From contig JACJYS010000001.1 in NCBI GenBank assembly GCA_020635995.1, forward strand, positions 1-64,000: 64,000 nt of DNA. Reading direction: 5' to 3'. The DNA is from Chitinophagales bacterium. GTDB lineage: Bacteria > Bacteroidota > Bacteroidia > Chitinophagales > UBA8649. Each line of letters opens with the position of its first letter. Position 1 is the stretch's first letter. Below, piece by piece: positions 42,378 through 50,469 of this stretch. The notes under the pieces were generated by a model, which searched no databases, was not told the DNA's origin, and worked only from the letters and a program-made list of their open reading frames with translations. The position numbers were made by a program, and so were the translations under genes.

Positions 42378-43543
42378 AATTTTGTTTTTTCCCAAATAAA
42401 AAATGGTCTTACCGGTCCCATAGATTTTTTCATCCACAAGTTGTCATAAACACCTAAATTAAATTCTACAGAACCTGCATTAAGATATTGAAACGTAATT
42501 TCGTTACTTATTATATCTAACCCTATAATATCAAAATAAAAAACACCATGGTTGAAGTATTTAGCTGGTATATTAATGGATAATTGGAAATTAGTGTCAT
42601 TTTTATCAACTAAATTTTTGTTGTTTAGCAGATAAGAAGTAACAAAAACCACATTGCCAAAAACATCTTTGGCTTTTATAGCAAGATGACAGAACAAATC
42701 TTTTTTAGTGTGGCACAAGATTTTTAATTGGATAGGCTTGTCAATAGAAATGTTATTGGCAAGTGCATTGTTGTGATAGCAATTCAGCTCAAGTTTCTCA
42801 AAATATTTTTTATAGTCATTGTTGTTTTTGCCATAATTTGCCACACTATTTCTGTAGTACTCTAATAATGCATTTGTAGAACCCTGCTTAACAATTTTGC
42901 CATGCGAAAGTTCTATAATTTCAGTTGAAGTGTTAATTATTTCTTGAAAACTGTGAGATATTAATAAAATGGTTTTGCTTTTTGTGGCACTTATTCTATT
43001 AAAATAATCTGTGGTTTTACTTTTAAAAGCGGCATCTCCTACGCTCATAACTTCATCTAATAAAATAATATCCGATTTTAAGTGTATTATTATTGAAAAA
43101 GCCAATCGCAAAAACATACCACTGCTATAGTTTTTAACTGGTGTTTCAATAAAGTCTTCTATTTCACTAAATTCCACTATCTCATTAAAAACAGTGTCAA
43201 TTTCCTTGTGGCTCATTCCTAAAAGTTCTCCTCTTAAATATACATTTTCACGCCCTGTTAATTCGGGGTGAAATCCTGTTCCTACATCTAATATGCTGGC
43301 AATATTGCCATTAATTTGTACTCTGCCAGAAGATGGTTTTACTACTCCACTTAAAATCTTTAACAATGTGCTTTTGCCACTGCCATTTTTACCAATTATG
43401 CCTACTGTTTCTCCCTTCTTTATTTCAAAACCGACATCCTTTAAGGCATAAAAATCCTCTTGCCTGCCATCTTTATTTTTCTTTTGATAAACTTTTGAAA
43501 GACTTTCTACTTTAATTGCTATGTCATTGCCACTATTTGACAT
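42374..43543 (-). CDS. wzt: ABC polysaccharide exporter ATPase, Wzt-like with C-terminal domain (cassette B)
   Basis: 389 residues. Walker A GIIGKNGSGKST (49-60), signature NYSSGMFLRLAFS, Walker B IILLDEVMSVGD, switch histidine in LISHSF. The C-terminal domain from about 240 onward is Wzt-C-like and differs from that of the cassette A ATPase. It abuts the permease Wzm (TAATG overlap), the normal order for an O-antigen exporter. Together they would move the finished lipid-linked polymer across the inner membrane. Confidence 0.93.
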   Translation of the reverse strand: MSNSGNDIAIKVESLSKVYQKKNKDGRQEDFYALKDVGFEIKKGETVGIIGKNGSGKSTLLKILSGVVKPSSGRVQINGNIASILDVGTGFHPELTGRENVYLRGELLGMSHKEIDTVFNEIVEFSEIEDFIETPVKNYSSGMFLRLAFSIIIHLKSDIILLDEVMSVGDAAFKSKTTDYFNRISATKSKTILLISHSFQEIINTSTEIIELSHGKIVKQGSTNALLEYYRNSVANYGKNNNDYKKYFEKLELNCYHNNALANNISIDKPIQLKILCHTKKDLFCHLAIKAKDVFGNVVFVTSYLLNNKNLVDKNDTNFQLSINIPAKYFNHGVFYFDIIGLDIISNEITFQYLNAGSVEFNLGVYDNLWMKKSMGPVRPFFIWEKTKL

Positions 43544-44352
43544 TATAGTAAGTCTATTATTTTGTCTTCTACTTTTTTAAAGTAAAAAAAGCCTACTCCA
43601 AATATAATAAAAGAAAGAGCTATACCTATTAAAATAAACTTATTTATGGGCTCATCAAAAACGCACCACCTAAATAGCTGAATAACAGCAGCCATTGGGT
43701 TTATATATAGCCAATCGGCATACTGCTGCGGTATAACTGTAACGGGATAAAATACGGGCGTTAGCCATATTCCAAAATAAATTAAAAACGGAATTATATG
43801 GTTTAAATCTCTATTTTTGATAGTTGCCGCACTTAATATTAATGCTGTGCCAATTGAAAATAGCGTTAAAATAAATATAGGAATTGGTATAAGTATTATT
43901 TTCCAAGAAATAGGAACGCTGAAAATTAATAGCATTAATAAAAATATAATAAATATGACACCAAATTCTACAAAAGCCACTAAAACTTTAGAAAAAGGCA
44001 ATATCATTTTTGGGAAATACATTTTGCGTATTAAATCTTGATTTTGCATTAAACTGGTACTTCCTTGGCTAAAGATATAATTAAATAAGCCCCAAAGCAA
44101 AACCCCACTCAACACAAAAAGCACATAAGGATAGGGTGTTTCAAAATTTAATAAAACCGAAAAAAACAGCGTATAAACTATTACTGACGTAATTGGCTGA
44201 ACAACCGTCCACGCTAAACCTAAAACCGTTTGAGCATATTTAACTTTCAAATCTCGTTTTGCCAGTGTAATAATAAGCGATTTGTGATTCCATATTTTTT
44301 GTAAATATGTCTTTAAATCATCTGGTTCTGCACTAATTACAATTTTACTCAT
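43543..44352 (-). CDS. wzm: ABC-2 type polysaccharide exporter permease, Wzm
   Basis: 269 residues with six helices. LAKRDLKVKYAQTVLGLAW is the amphipathic N-terminal signature of the Wzm/TagG family and KKVEDKIIDLL the C-terminal end. It forms the membrane pore of the exporter with Wzt. It is the only permease of this type in the window while there are two ATPases. The start overlaps the stop of the aminotransferase gene by eight bases. Confidence 0.93.
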   Translation of the reverse strand: MSKIVISAEPDDLKTYLQKIWNHKSLIITLAKRDLKVKYAQTVLGLAWTVVQPITSVIVYTLFFSVLLNFETPYPYVLFVLSGVLLWGLFNYIFSQGSTSLMQNQDLIRKMYFPKMILPFSKVLVAFVEFGVIFIIFLLMLLIFSVPISWKIILIPIPIFILTLFSIGTALILSAATIKNRDLNHIIPFLIYFGIWLTPVFYPVTVIPQQYADWLYINPMAAVIQLFRWCVFDEPINKFILIGIALSFIIFGVGFFYFKKVEDKIIDLL

Positions 44353-45472
44353 GCTTAAAAAACTCCTTTATTTTATTACAAACAAATAGCACTTCTTTCT
44401 TTGTTAAATTATTATGCAAAGGTAGCCTAAGCAAACCTTCCGATACCAATTTAGTATTATTTAAACCAACAAAAGTGCCTATTTCCTTCCCAAATTTAGA
44501 ATTATGCAGTGGAATATAGTGAAACATGGCTTCTATATTGTTTTTTGCTAAAAATTTATTTAAAGATTTTCTTTCATCTTCGCTTTGGCAAAGTATATAA
44601 AATTCGTGAACATTATTATTTAGCTTGCTTTCATCTATAATTTTTATTGATTTTATGTTTTTTAGTTCATTATAATACTGTTTAGATATTTCAACTCTCT
44701 TTTTTAATATTTTTTCTTGTTGCTTTAGTTGTTCATATAAAACAACACTATTTAATTCGGGCATTTGGTATTTAGAACCAAGAGAAACCCATTCATAATA
44801 AGGTATGTTTCCTTTTTCAAAAGCAACTCTATTGGTTCCTAAGTGATAAGTATTATTTAGCACTTCTGAGAATTTCTTATTGTTACAAACCAACAATCCG
44901 CCTTGTGCGGCTACTATATGTTTTGTTATATCAAAACTTACTACACCAAAATCGCCAAATGTGCCAAGCGGTTTATTTTTGTAAGTTGAACCAAAAGCCA
45001 TAGCGGCATCTTCTATTAAATAGAGCTTATTTTTTTTAGCGATTTTTACTAATTCATCTATTTTGCAAGCATGCCCGGCATAGTGCATACATACAATGGC
45101 TTTTGTTTTTTTAGTAATTGCTTGCTCTACAAGCTGTGGGTCTATACCAAAGGTATCTAATTCTATATCTACAAAAACCAATTTTGCTCCTCTTAATGCA
45201 AAGGCATTGGCAGTAGAAACAAAAGTATAGCTTGGCAATATTATTTCATCGCCTTCTTTTATATTAAGAGCAAGGGCTATCATCTCTAAAGCACCCGTGG
45301 CAGAATGTGTAAGCCATAAATTAGCTTCGGAATAAGTTTTTTGTAGTAAATTTATACACTTATTAGAGAAATGCTTTTTGCGAAATAAATCATAATCACT
45401 AAAAAGTTTTTCTAAATTCTTAGTATAATTGCTTGATGAATAAAAACTATTAAATTTAATCTTATTTTTCAT
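44345..45472 (-). CDS. wecE: dTDP-4-amino-4,6-dideoxygalactose transaminase, WecE/RffA-like
   Basis: 375 residues. Blocks match E. coli WecE in order: LTHSATGALEMIAL, GDEIILPSYTFVSTANAF, LRGAKLVFVDI, HYAGHACKIDELV, and the PLP lysine Lys184 in VVSFDITKHIVAAQGG. FHYIPLHNSKFG and LLRLPLHNNL close the match. WecE aminates dTDP-4-keto-6-deoxyglucose at C4 to dTDP-Fuc4N. It is the first gene of the long minus-strand run, and its ATG touches the TTG start of the plus-strand gene at 45472 with no intergenic DNA. Confidence 0.88.
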   Translation of the reverse strand: MKNKIKFNSFYSSSNYTKNLEKLFSDYDLFRKKHFSNKCINLLQKTYSEANLWLTHSATGALEMIALALNIKEGDEIILPSYTFVSTANAFALRGAKLVFVDIELDTFGIDPQLVEQAITKKTKAIVCMHYAGHACKIDELVKIAKKNKLYLIEDAAMAFGSTYKNKPLGTFGDFGVVSFDITKHIVAAQGGLLVCNNKKFSEVLNNTYHLGTNRVAFEKGNIPYYEWVSLGSKYQMPELNSVVLYEQLKQQEKILKKRVEISKQYYNELKNIKSIKIIDESKLNNNVHEFYILCQSEDERKSLNKFLAKNNIEAMFHYIPLHNSKFGKEIGTFVGLNNTKLVSEGLLRLPLHNNLTKKEVLFVCNKIKEFFKHE

Positions 45473-46377
45473 TGCTACACTTAGCCCACATAATCAATCC
45501 TGTAAAGGTAAAAGAAAGTTCAGACTTATTTTATGCACAACACATTACTTTTAAAAGTATGTTAAATGCAAAAAAACATATTGATGGCACTGTGAAAGTA
45601 GATTTGCTGACTACACAATACGAAGAGGACATTGAAATTATTCCGCAATACTTCACTGTTTTATCAAATTTAGAACAAAGTGTTTTAACCATTAATCCTA
45701 AACTAAGCAATAGGAAACTTCCTTTAATTAAAGATATACTTTTAAAAGCTTATGAAAACTCAGATGCCGAATATTTTATTTACACCAATGTAGATATTGG
45801 CTTAATGCCTTTTTTTTATGAGTTTGTTGATAAAAAAATAAAGGAAGGCTACGATGCTTTGGTAATAAATAGACGGAGATTGTCTAAAAAGTACAGCAAA
45901 GTGGACGATTTGACAGAAATTTATGCCGATTTAGGTGCTTCTCACCCCGGCTTTGATTGCTTTGTTTTTAAAAGAGAGTTGATACCTCAGCTTATACTTG
46001 CAGATATTTGTGTTGGTATTTCTTTTATAGGTGTGGCATTAATGCATAATGTTTTTTGCTTTGCTCAAAATCCACTTTTTTTACCCGACAAACATTTGAC
46101 TTTTCATATAGGAACAGATGTATTAGTACCAAGAAACAATGCGTTTTATAAACACAATAAAACCGAATTTTTTGAAAAAGTATATCCGCAGCTAAAACCA
46201 CACATTAATCTTGAAAAATTCCCTTACGGAAATCAAAAATTGCACAAAAGATTGCTTGGTTGGGGCTTAAACCCAAGTTTATTTACCACTACTTTTTTAG
46301 AGCTTGAAGGGAAATCTTTTTTACAAAAAATAAAAGTTTATTTAGATGAAATACGCTGGCGTATTTTACAAAAATAA
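45472..46377 (+). CDS. Putative glycosyltransferase-like protein (GT-A-type), uncertain
   Basis: 301 residues from TTG at 45472 (reading MLHLAHIINPVKV). An in-frame stop lies 13 bases before it, so a longer N-terminus is impossible; the first ATG is at 45559. The text FIYTNVDIGLMPFFYEFV, with a DxG or NxD element after a beta strand, and ALVINRRRLSKKYSKVDDL suggest a nucleotide-sugar binding GT-A-like fold. There is no membrane segment. The TTG start shares its first base with the divergent wecE start codon, which makes the true start of at least one gene doubtful. Confidence 0.5.
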   Translation: MLHLAHIINPVKVKESSDLFYAQHITFKSMLNAKKHIDGTVKVDLLTTQYEEDIEIIPQYFTVLSNLEQSVLTINPKLSNRKLPLIKDILLKAYENSDAEYFIYTNVDIGLMPFFYEFVDKKIKEGYDALVINRRRLSKKYSKVDDLTEIYADLGASHPGFDCFVFKRELIPQLILADICVGISFIGVALMHNVFCFAQNPLFLPDKHLTFHIGTDVLVPRNNAFYKHNKTEFFEKVYPQLKPHINLEKFPYGNQKLHKRLLGWGLNPSLFTTTFLELEGKSFLQKIKVYLDEIRWRILQK

Positions 46378-46755
46378 CTAAGCAGCTTTAACGCTAACTG
46401 CTTCATTTCCTTCCAGTTGCTCTATTTTATTTTGCAATGCCGTTAAATACCCAAAATCTAATTTATAATCAAAATGAGTTTTTTCTAAACGGTTTAGAGC
46501 GTGATATAAGTGAATACGTGCAGAACTAAATTTTTTAATATCTATACTTAGCACAGCTAAAAATCCATGGATATATACTAAAGTATAATCATTGGTTTGT
46601 TTAGCAAAACTTATACATTCTCTTGCTATATTCATAGCTTTTAGTTTATAACCTTGGTTGGCTGTTTCTATAGCTAATTCAAATAGCTTTTCTAAATTAA
46701 CATTTCCTTCAAAAATGCTTTTTTCTCTTGTCTGAATTTCATTTTGTACTTTCAT
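46378..46755 (-). CDS. Small helical (TPR-like) protein of unknown function
   Basis: 125 residues, almost wholly helical, with repeats such as ELAIETANQGYKLKAMNIA and SSARIHLYHALNRLEK that look like two or three TPR-type helix pairs. There is no signal or membrane helix, so it is probably cytoplasmic. A TAnnTTTG-type promoter precedes it. Its stop is next to the stop of the convergent gene at 46377. No function can be named. Confidence 0.6.
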   Translation of the reverse strand: MKVQNEIQTREKSIFEGNVNLEKLFELAIETANQGYKLKAMNIARECISFAKQTNDYTLVYIHGFLAVLSIDIKKFSSARIHLYHALNRLEKTHFDYKLDFGYLTALQNKIEQLEGNEAVSVKAA

Positions 46756-46772
46756 AACTAATAATTTTAAAA

Positions 46773-46780
46773 CAAAAGTA
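46773..46780 (-). promoter_or_regulatory. Bacteroidota-type -7 box for the gene at 46378-46755
   Basis: On the minus strand the box reads TACTTTTG, an exact TAnnTTTG match, 17 bases before the ATG at 46755. A -33 TTG at the normal distance is not seen. Confidence 0.4.
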
Positions 46781-46832
46781 TTGTAGCTAAACGCACCATA
46801 TCTGCGGTTTGCTTTTTCTTCAAAAAAAAATT

Positions 46833-46905
46833 TACTTTTGTTGCATTAATTAATATGGCACACAGAAATAAAATGCAAAACGCATACCAAATCGTTATTT
46901 TATAA
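46833..46905 (+). pseudogene. Vestigial promoter and first codons of rlmD (duplication scar)
   Basis: The stretch carries a TACTTTTG -7 box, a 14-base spacer, and an ATG at 46855 followed by codons reading MAHRNKMQNAYQIVIL and a stop at 46903-46905. The intact rlmD at 48511 starts MAHRNKKQKIYQ with its own -7 box at the same distance. The two DNA copies share 27 consecutive identical bases around the ATG and then decay. This looks like a remnant of rlmD left behind when the radical SAM gene and its flanks came to lie between the old promoter and the working gene. A functional leader peptide of 16 residues is the alternative. Confidence 0.65.
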
Positions 46906-47030
46906 ACACTTTTTACATAATATAGCTTATAGTTTTACAAACAATAAATAAAAAATCGTTAAGTGTTTTGTTTGTGTTATAAATATTATTTCTTAAATTG
47001 TGGTTTACTATAGCCATCATTTTATAACAA

Positions 47031-48473
47031 ATGAATTTTTTTAAAAAATTATTTACCCAAAGACCATTAAAAGCAAACAGCACTAAAGATGTATATGAAA
47101 AATATAATTTTAAAAGTACTGTTAAAGCTGAAGATTTAGTGGCGTATAATGCTCAAAGATTTAATGGACAAGTTAACCCTATTTGTTCTGCCCCAATAAA
47201 GGACATGTATTTTAGCCGTCATGGGTTTGTTTATGTTTGTTGCCATAACAGGAGTTATCCCGTAGGGCAATATCCACACGATAGTATAAAAAAAATATGG
47301 ACTGGCGAAAAAAGCAAGAAAATAAGAGCTGCTTTATTTAAAAATAATCTAAGCTTAGGATGTCAAAAATGCCAAGTGGATATGGATAATAAAGCATATC
47401 CATCGGTAAGGGCTAATCATTTTGATTTGCTGCCTTTAAACCCCAACTATCCTACAATGATGGAATTTGAGTTAGACACAACGTGCAATTTAGAATGTGC
47501 AATGTGCTCGGGAGAGTTTTCAACTTCAATTAGGAAAAATAGAGAAAAATTACCTCCTTTAAAAACATTTTATGATTCAAATTTTGTAAATGAACTTAAA
47601 GAGTTTATTCCACACTTAAAAGAAACTCGGTTTAGTGGAGGAGAACCTTTTTTAATTAAAATATATCTTGAAATATGGGATAAAATAGTAGCACAGAATA
47701 GTGATTGTTTAATATCTGTTCAAACCAACGGAACAGTATTAAACACAAGAATAAAGGAGATACTAAATAAGGGGAAATTTGAAATAGGCGTTTCCCTTGA
47801 TTCTTTAGATAAAAATACTTTTGAAACTATAAGGCAAAATGCAAATTTTGAAAAAGTAATTTCTAACATCAATTTTTTTAGCGAATATTGCTCGCAAAAA
47901 AATACAGCATTTAGGCTATCAATGTGTGTGCTACGCAACAACTGGCATGAAATGGGAAAATATGTTGAATTTTGTAATAAACATAATGCCTATACCAGTT
48001 TTCACAAAGTTATTAACCCAGAAAAAGAAGCTATTTGGTGTTTAAGTAGCAAAGAACTAAATAATATATACAACACATTAAATAATTATGATTTTGGAGA
48101 TACTTCATCTTTTAATAGTATAGCATTGCAAAACATAGAACATTTTCAGCAATATTTAAAACAAATTAAAACATGGGCTGAAAATCAAGAAAAATACGAG
48201 AAAGAAAAAGGCATATTTGAAAATATTTCTACGGCAGAAATGAAAAGTGAGTTTATAAATGACATTTTACGTGAAGCTGAAAATCAAAATTTATCTAACG
48301 AAGAAACAACAAATATTCATGATAAGGTTACTTTGGTTTTTAAAAATCAATCTGAAGATGAACAAAGAAATACCATTTTAAAGCTAAAGAAATACAATAA
48401 TAAGGTTATCCTTCAAAGTTTAACACTAAAATCTATAGACGAGTTACAAAAAGAACTTTCTAATTTGGGTTAA
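47031..48473 (+). CDS. Radical SAM protein with N-terminal SPASM/twitch-like cysteine domain
   Basis: 480 residues. The radical SAM cluster motif is TCNLECAMCSG with Cys152, 156 and 159 (C-x3-C-x2-C), and FSGGEPFL follows as the SAM-binding glycines. Before it lies a cysteine-rich part, with Cys52 (PICSAP), Cys70/71 (VYVCCHNR) and Cys111/114 (LGCQKC), of the kind that binds an auxiliary cluster in SPASM/twitch proteins, where it is usually C-terminal. About 90 C-terminal residues are polar and helical. The substrate is unknown; polysaccharide loci often carry relatives. It lies between the rlmD scar and rlmD itself, with a 275-base upstream gap. Confidence 0.82.
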   Translation: MNFFKKLFTQRPLKANSTKDVYEKYNFKSTVKAEDLVAYNAQRFNGQVNPICSAPIKDMYFSRHGFVYVCCHNRSYPVGQYPHDSIKKIWTGEKSKKIRAALFKNNLSLGCQKCQVDMDNKAYPSVRANHFDLLPLNPNYPTMMEFELDTTCNLECAMCSGEFSTSIRKNREKLPPLKTFYDSNFVNELKEFIPHLKETRFSGGEPFLIKIYLEIWDKIVAQNSDCLISVQTNGTVLNTRIKEILNKGKFEIGVSLDSLDKNTFETIRQNANFEKVISNINFFSEYCSQKNTAFRLSMCVLRNNWHEMGKYVEFCNKHNAYTSFHKVINPEKEAIWCLSSKELNNIYNTLNNYDFGDTSSFNSIALQNIEHFQQYLKQIKTWAENQEKYEKEKGIFENISTAEMKSEFINDILREAENQNLSNEETTNIHDKVTLVFKNQSEDEQRNTILKLKKYNNKVILQSLTLKSIDELQKELSNLG

Positions 48474-48496
48474 TATTATTCCTCATTGTAATTTTG
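48465..48496 (+). promoter_or_regulatory. rlmD promoter (TTG, 21-base spacer, TAATTTTG)
   Basis: TTG at 48465-48467 and TAATTTTG at 48489-48496 give both parts of a Bacteroidota promoter with a 21-base spacer. The -33 part lies in the last codons of the radical SAM gene. The ATG of rlmD follows 14 bases later, so the leader is very short. Confidence 0.5.
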
Positions 48497-48510
48497 CCAC
48501 AATAATTAAT

Positions 48511-49914
48511 ATGGCACACAGAAATAAAAAGCAAAAGATATACCAAAACCTTGAAATATCCACATTATCTTCAGAAGGATTGGGAATAGCACGAGTAGAA
48601 GAAAAAGTGATTTTTGTAGAAAACACTATCCCTGGAGATGTGGTAAATGCAAGAACTTTTCAGAGAAGAAAGAGTTTTGAAAAAGCAAGACCAACCGAAA
48701 TAATCAAAAAATCGGAAGATAGAACTGAACCTTTTTGCCAACATTTTGAATATTGTGGTGGGTGCAAGTGGCAATATTTGCCTTACAAAAAACAAGCGAC
48801 ATTTAAGGATAAAATAGTGAAAGATGCTTTTGATAGATTGGCGAAAATAGAAATTGAAGAAAGATTGCCAATATTAGAAGCCAAAGAAACTACTTATTAC
48901 CGCAATAAATTGGAATATACTTTTTCTAACAATAGGTGGTTGACACAAGAAGAAGTAGATTCTGGTGAGGATTTGAATAAAAATGCCTTAGGTTTTCATG
49001 TGCCTGGGCAATATTTAAAAGTAGTGGATATAGAAAAATGTCATTTGCAAAATGAGTTTTCTAACAAGCTAAGAAATGCAGTTAAAAATTATGCTTTTGA
49101 GAATAATTTGGCGTTTTATAGCAATAAAGAACGCTCGGGCTTTTTAAGAAATCTTGTGGTTAGAACAGCATCTACTGGCGAAATTTTGGTTATTCTTATT
49201 GTAAATGCAGATAATGAAGCACTTTTGCCTTTAATGCAATTTATAGCAGATAATTTTCCCGAAATAACTTCTTTAAACTACATTATTAATCCAAAACTTA
49301 ATGATACTTATTTTGATTTAGAGCCAGTTTGCTATAAAGGCGAAAAGTTTATAATAGAAAAGTTGGGGAACTATAAATTTAAAATTAGACCAAAATCTTT
49401 TTTTCAAACCAATACAAAACAGGGCGAAAGATTATATAATATAGTTAAAGATTTTGCCAACCTTAAAGGCAATGAAATTTTGTATGATTTATATTCAGGA
49501 GTGGGAAGTATTGGGTTATTTTTATCTGATGGATGTAAAAAAATAGTAGGAATAGAGCAAATAGACCAAGCAGTAGAGGATGCAAAAGAAAATGCAAAAT
49601 TAAACGGAGTTGAAAATGCTTCTTTTTATGTAGGCGATGTGCGACTGCTATTAAATAATGAGTTTTTAAACAAAAACGAAAAACCGGATGTACTAATAAC
49701 AGACCCGCCACGTGCCGGTATGCACCCCGATGTAGTAGAAACACTACTGCAAGCCAATGTCCCAAAGATAGTTTATGTAAGTTGCAACCCCAGCACACAA
49801 GCAAGAGATTTAGCACTTTTAGACCAAAAATATAAGGTAGTAAAAATGCAAGCCGTAGATATGTTTCCTCAAACAGTGCATATAGAAAATGTGGCTTTGT
49901 TGGAGTTGAGGTAA
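48511..49914 (+). CDS. rlmD: 23S rRNA (uracil-C5)-methyltransferase RlmD/RumA-type
   Basis: 467 residues. The N-terminal part is a TRAM domain (STLSSEGLGIARVEEKVIFV). The iron-sulfur cysteines Cys76, Cys82 and Cys85 lie in EPFCQHFEYCGGCKWQYLPY and a fourth in EKCHLQ. SAM-binding LYDLYSGVGSIGLFL and the catalytic cysteine in VYVSCNPSTQARDLALL are clear. The enzyme methylates a uracil of 23S rRNA; RlmC and TrmA relatives share the fold, so the exact site is presumed. It ends 67 bases before a strong bidirectional terminator. Confidence 0.9.
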   Translation: MAHRNKKQKIYQNLEISTLSSEGLGIARVEEKVIFVENTIPGDVVNARTFQRRKSFEKARPTEIIKKSEDRTEPFCQHFEYCGGCKWQYLPYKKQATFKDKIVKDAFDRLAKIEIEERLPILEAKETTYYRNKLEYTFSNNRWLTQEEVDSGEDLNKNALGFHVPGQYLKVVDIEKCHLQNEFSNKLRNAVKNYAFENNLAFYSNKERSGFLRNLVVRTASTGEILVILIVNADNEALLPLMQFIADNFPEITSLNYIINPKLNDTYFDLEPVCYKGEKFIIEKLGNYKFKIRPKSFFQTNTKQGERLYNIVKDFANLKGNEILYDLYSGVGSIGLFLSDGCKKIVGIEQIDQAVEDAKENAKLNGVENASFYVGDVRLLLNNEFLNKNEKPDVLITDPPRAGMHPDVVETLLQANVPKIVYVSCNPSTQARDLALLDQKYKVVKMQAVDMFPQTVHIENVALLELR

Positions 49915-49980
49915 AGGTGTCCGTCCTATTTTTTTTCTCGCAAAGTCACTAAAACATAGTAGCTAAATAGCAGATAATCA

Positions 49981-50019
49981 TACTCGTGCCAAGACTTGGT
50001 GTCTTGGCACGAGTATTTT
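49981..50019. terminator. Bidirectional rho-independent terminator between rlmD and tadA
   Basis: A perfect 15-base stem (TACTCGTGCCAAGAC with its complement) encloses a five-base loop TTGGT and is followed by TTTT. It lies between the converging rlmD and tadA genes and can stop transcripts from both. Confidence 0.8.
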
Positions 50020-50028
50020 AACTAAAAG

Positions 50029-50469
50029 CTATCCTCTTTTCTCTTTAAAAAAATCCAAAAGTAAACTTTTACATTCTTTTTCTAATACACCACTAACTAC
50101 TGTGGTTTTATCCAATAGCTGATTTTTATTTGTACTTATACATCCTTTTTGTATGTCGGGTGTGCCATAAACTATATTAGGAATTTGACTCCACATTAAG
50201 GCTCCGCCACACATAATGCACGGCTCTACAGTAACATAAAGTGTGCAGTTTTTTAAATATTTACTGTTTAAATACTCCGATGCGGCTGTTATAGCTATCA
50301 TTTCGGCATGTGCGGTAGCATCTTTTAGTTTTTCTGTTTGGTTATATCCTTTGGCTATTATTTGGTTTTCAAATACCACAACAGCTCCTATGGGTATTTC
50401 GTTTTCTTCATAAGCTTGCTGTGCCAGCTGCAAAGCTTTCTTCATAAATATTTCGTGCTGTTTTTCCAC
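50029..50469 (-). CDS. tadA: tRNA-specific adenosine deaminase TadA-type
   Basis: 146 residues. The zinc site of the cytidine-deaminase fold is His54-Ala-Glu56 in TAHAEMIAI and Cys84/Cys87 in VEPCIMCGGAL. The start is GTG at 50469 (MEKQHEIFMKKAL), whose G is shared with the upstream stop TAG; the homologous E. coli N-terminus supports this start over the ATG eight codons later. TadA deaminates adenosine to inosine at the wobble base of tRNA-Arg. A guanine deaminase is a less likely alternative. Confidence 0.85.
   Translation of the reverse strand: MEKQHEIFMKKALQLAQQAYEENEIPIGAVVVFENQIIAKGYNQTEKLKDATAHAEMIAITAASEYLNSKYLKNCTLYVTVEPCIMCGGALMWSQIPNIVYGTPDIQKGCISTNKNQLLDKTTVVSGVLEKECKSLLLDFFKEKRG

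Noticed and set aside
43817..44041. Plus-strand frame within wzm
   Set aside because: It is an antisense shadow of the conserved permease with no supporting signal.
49463..49816. 117-residue minus-strand frame in rlmD
   Set aside because: It opposes the SAM-binding and catalytic part of rlmD, and its leucine/histidine-rich product has no family features.
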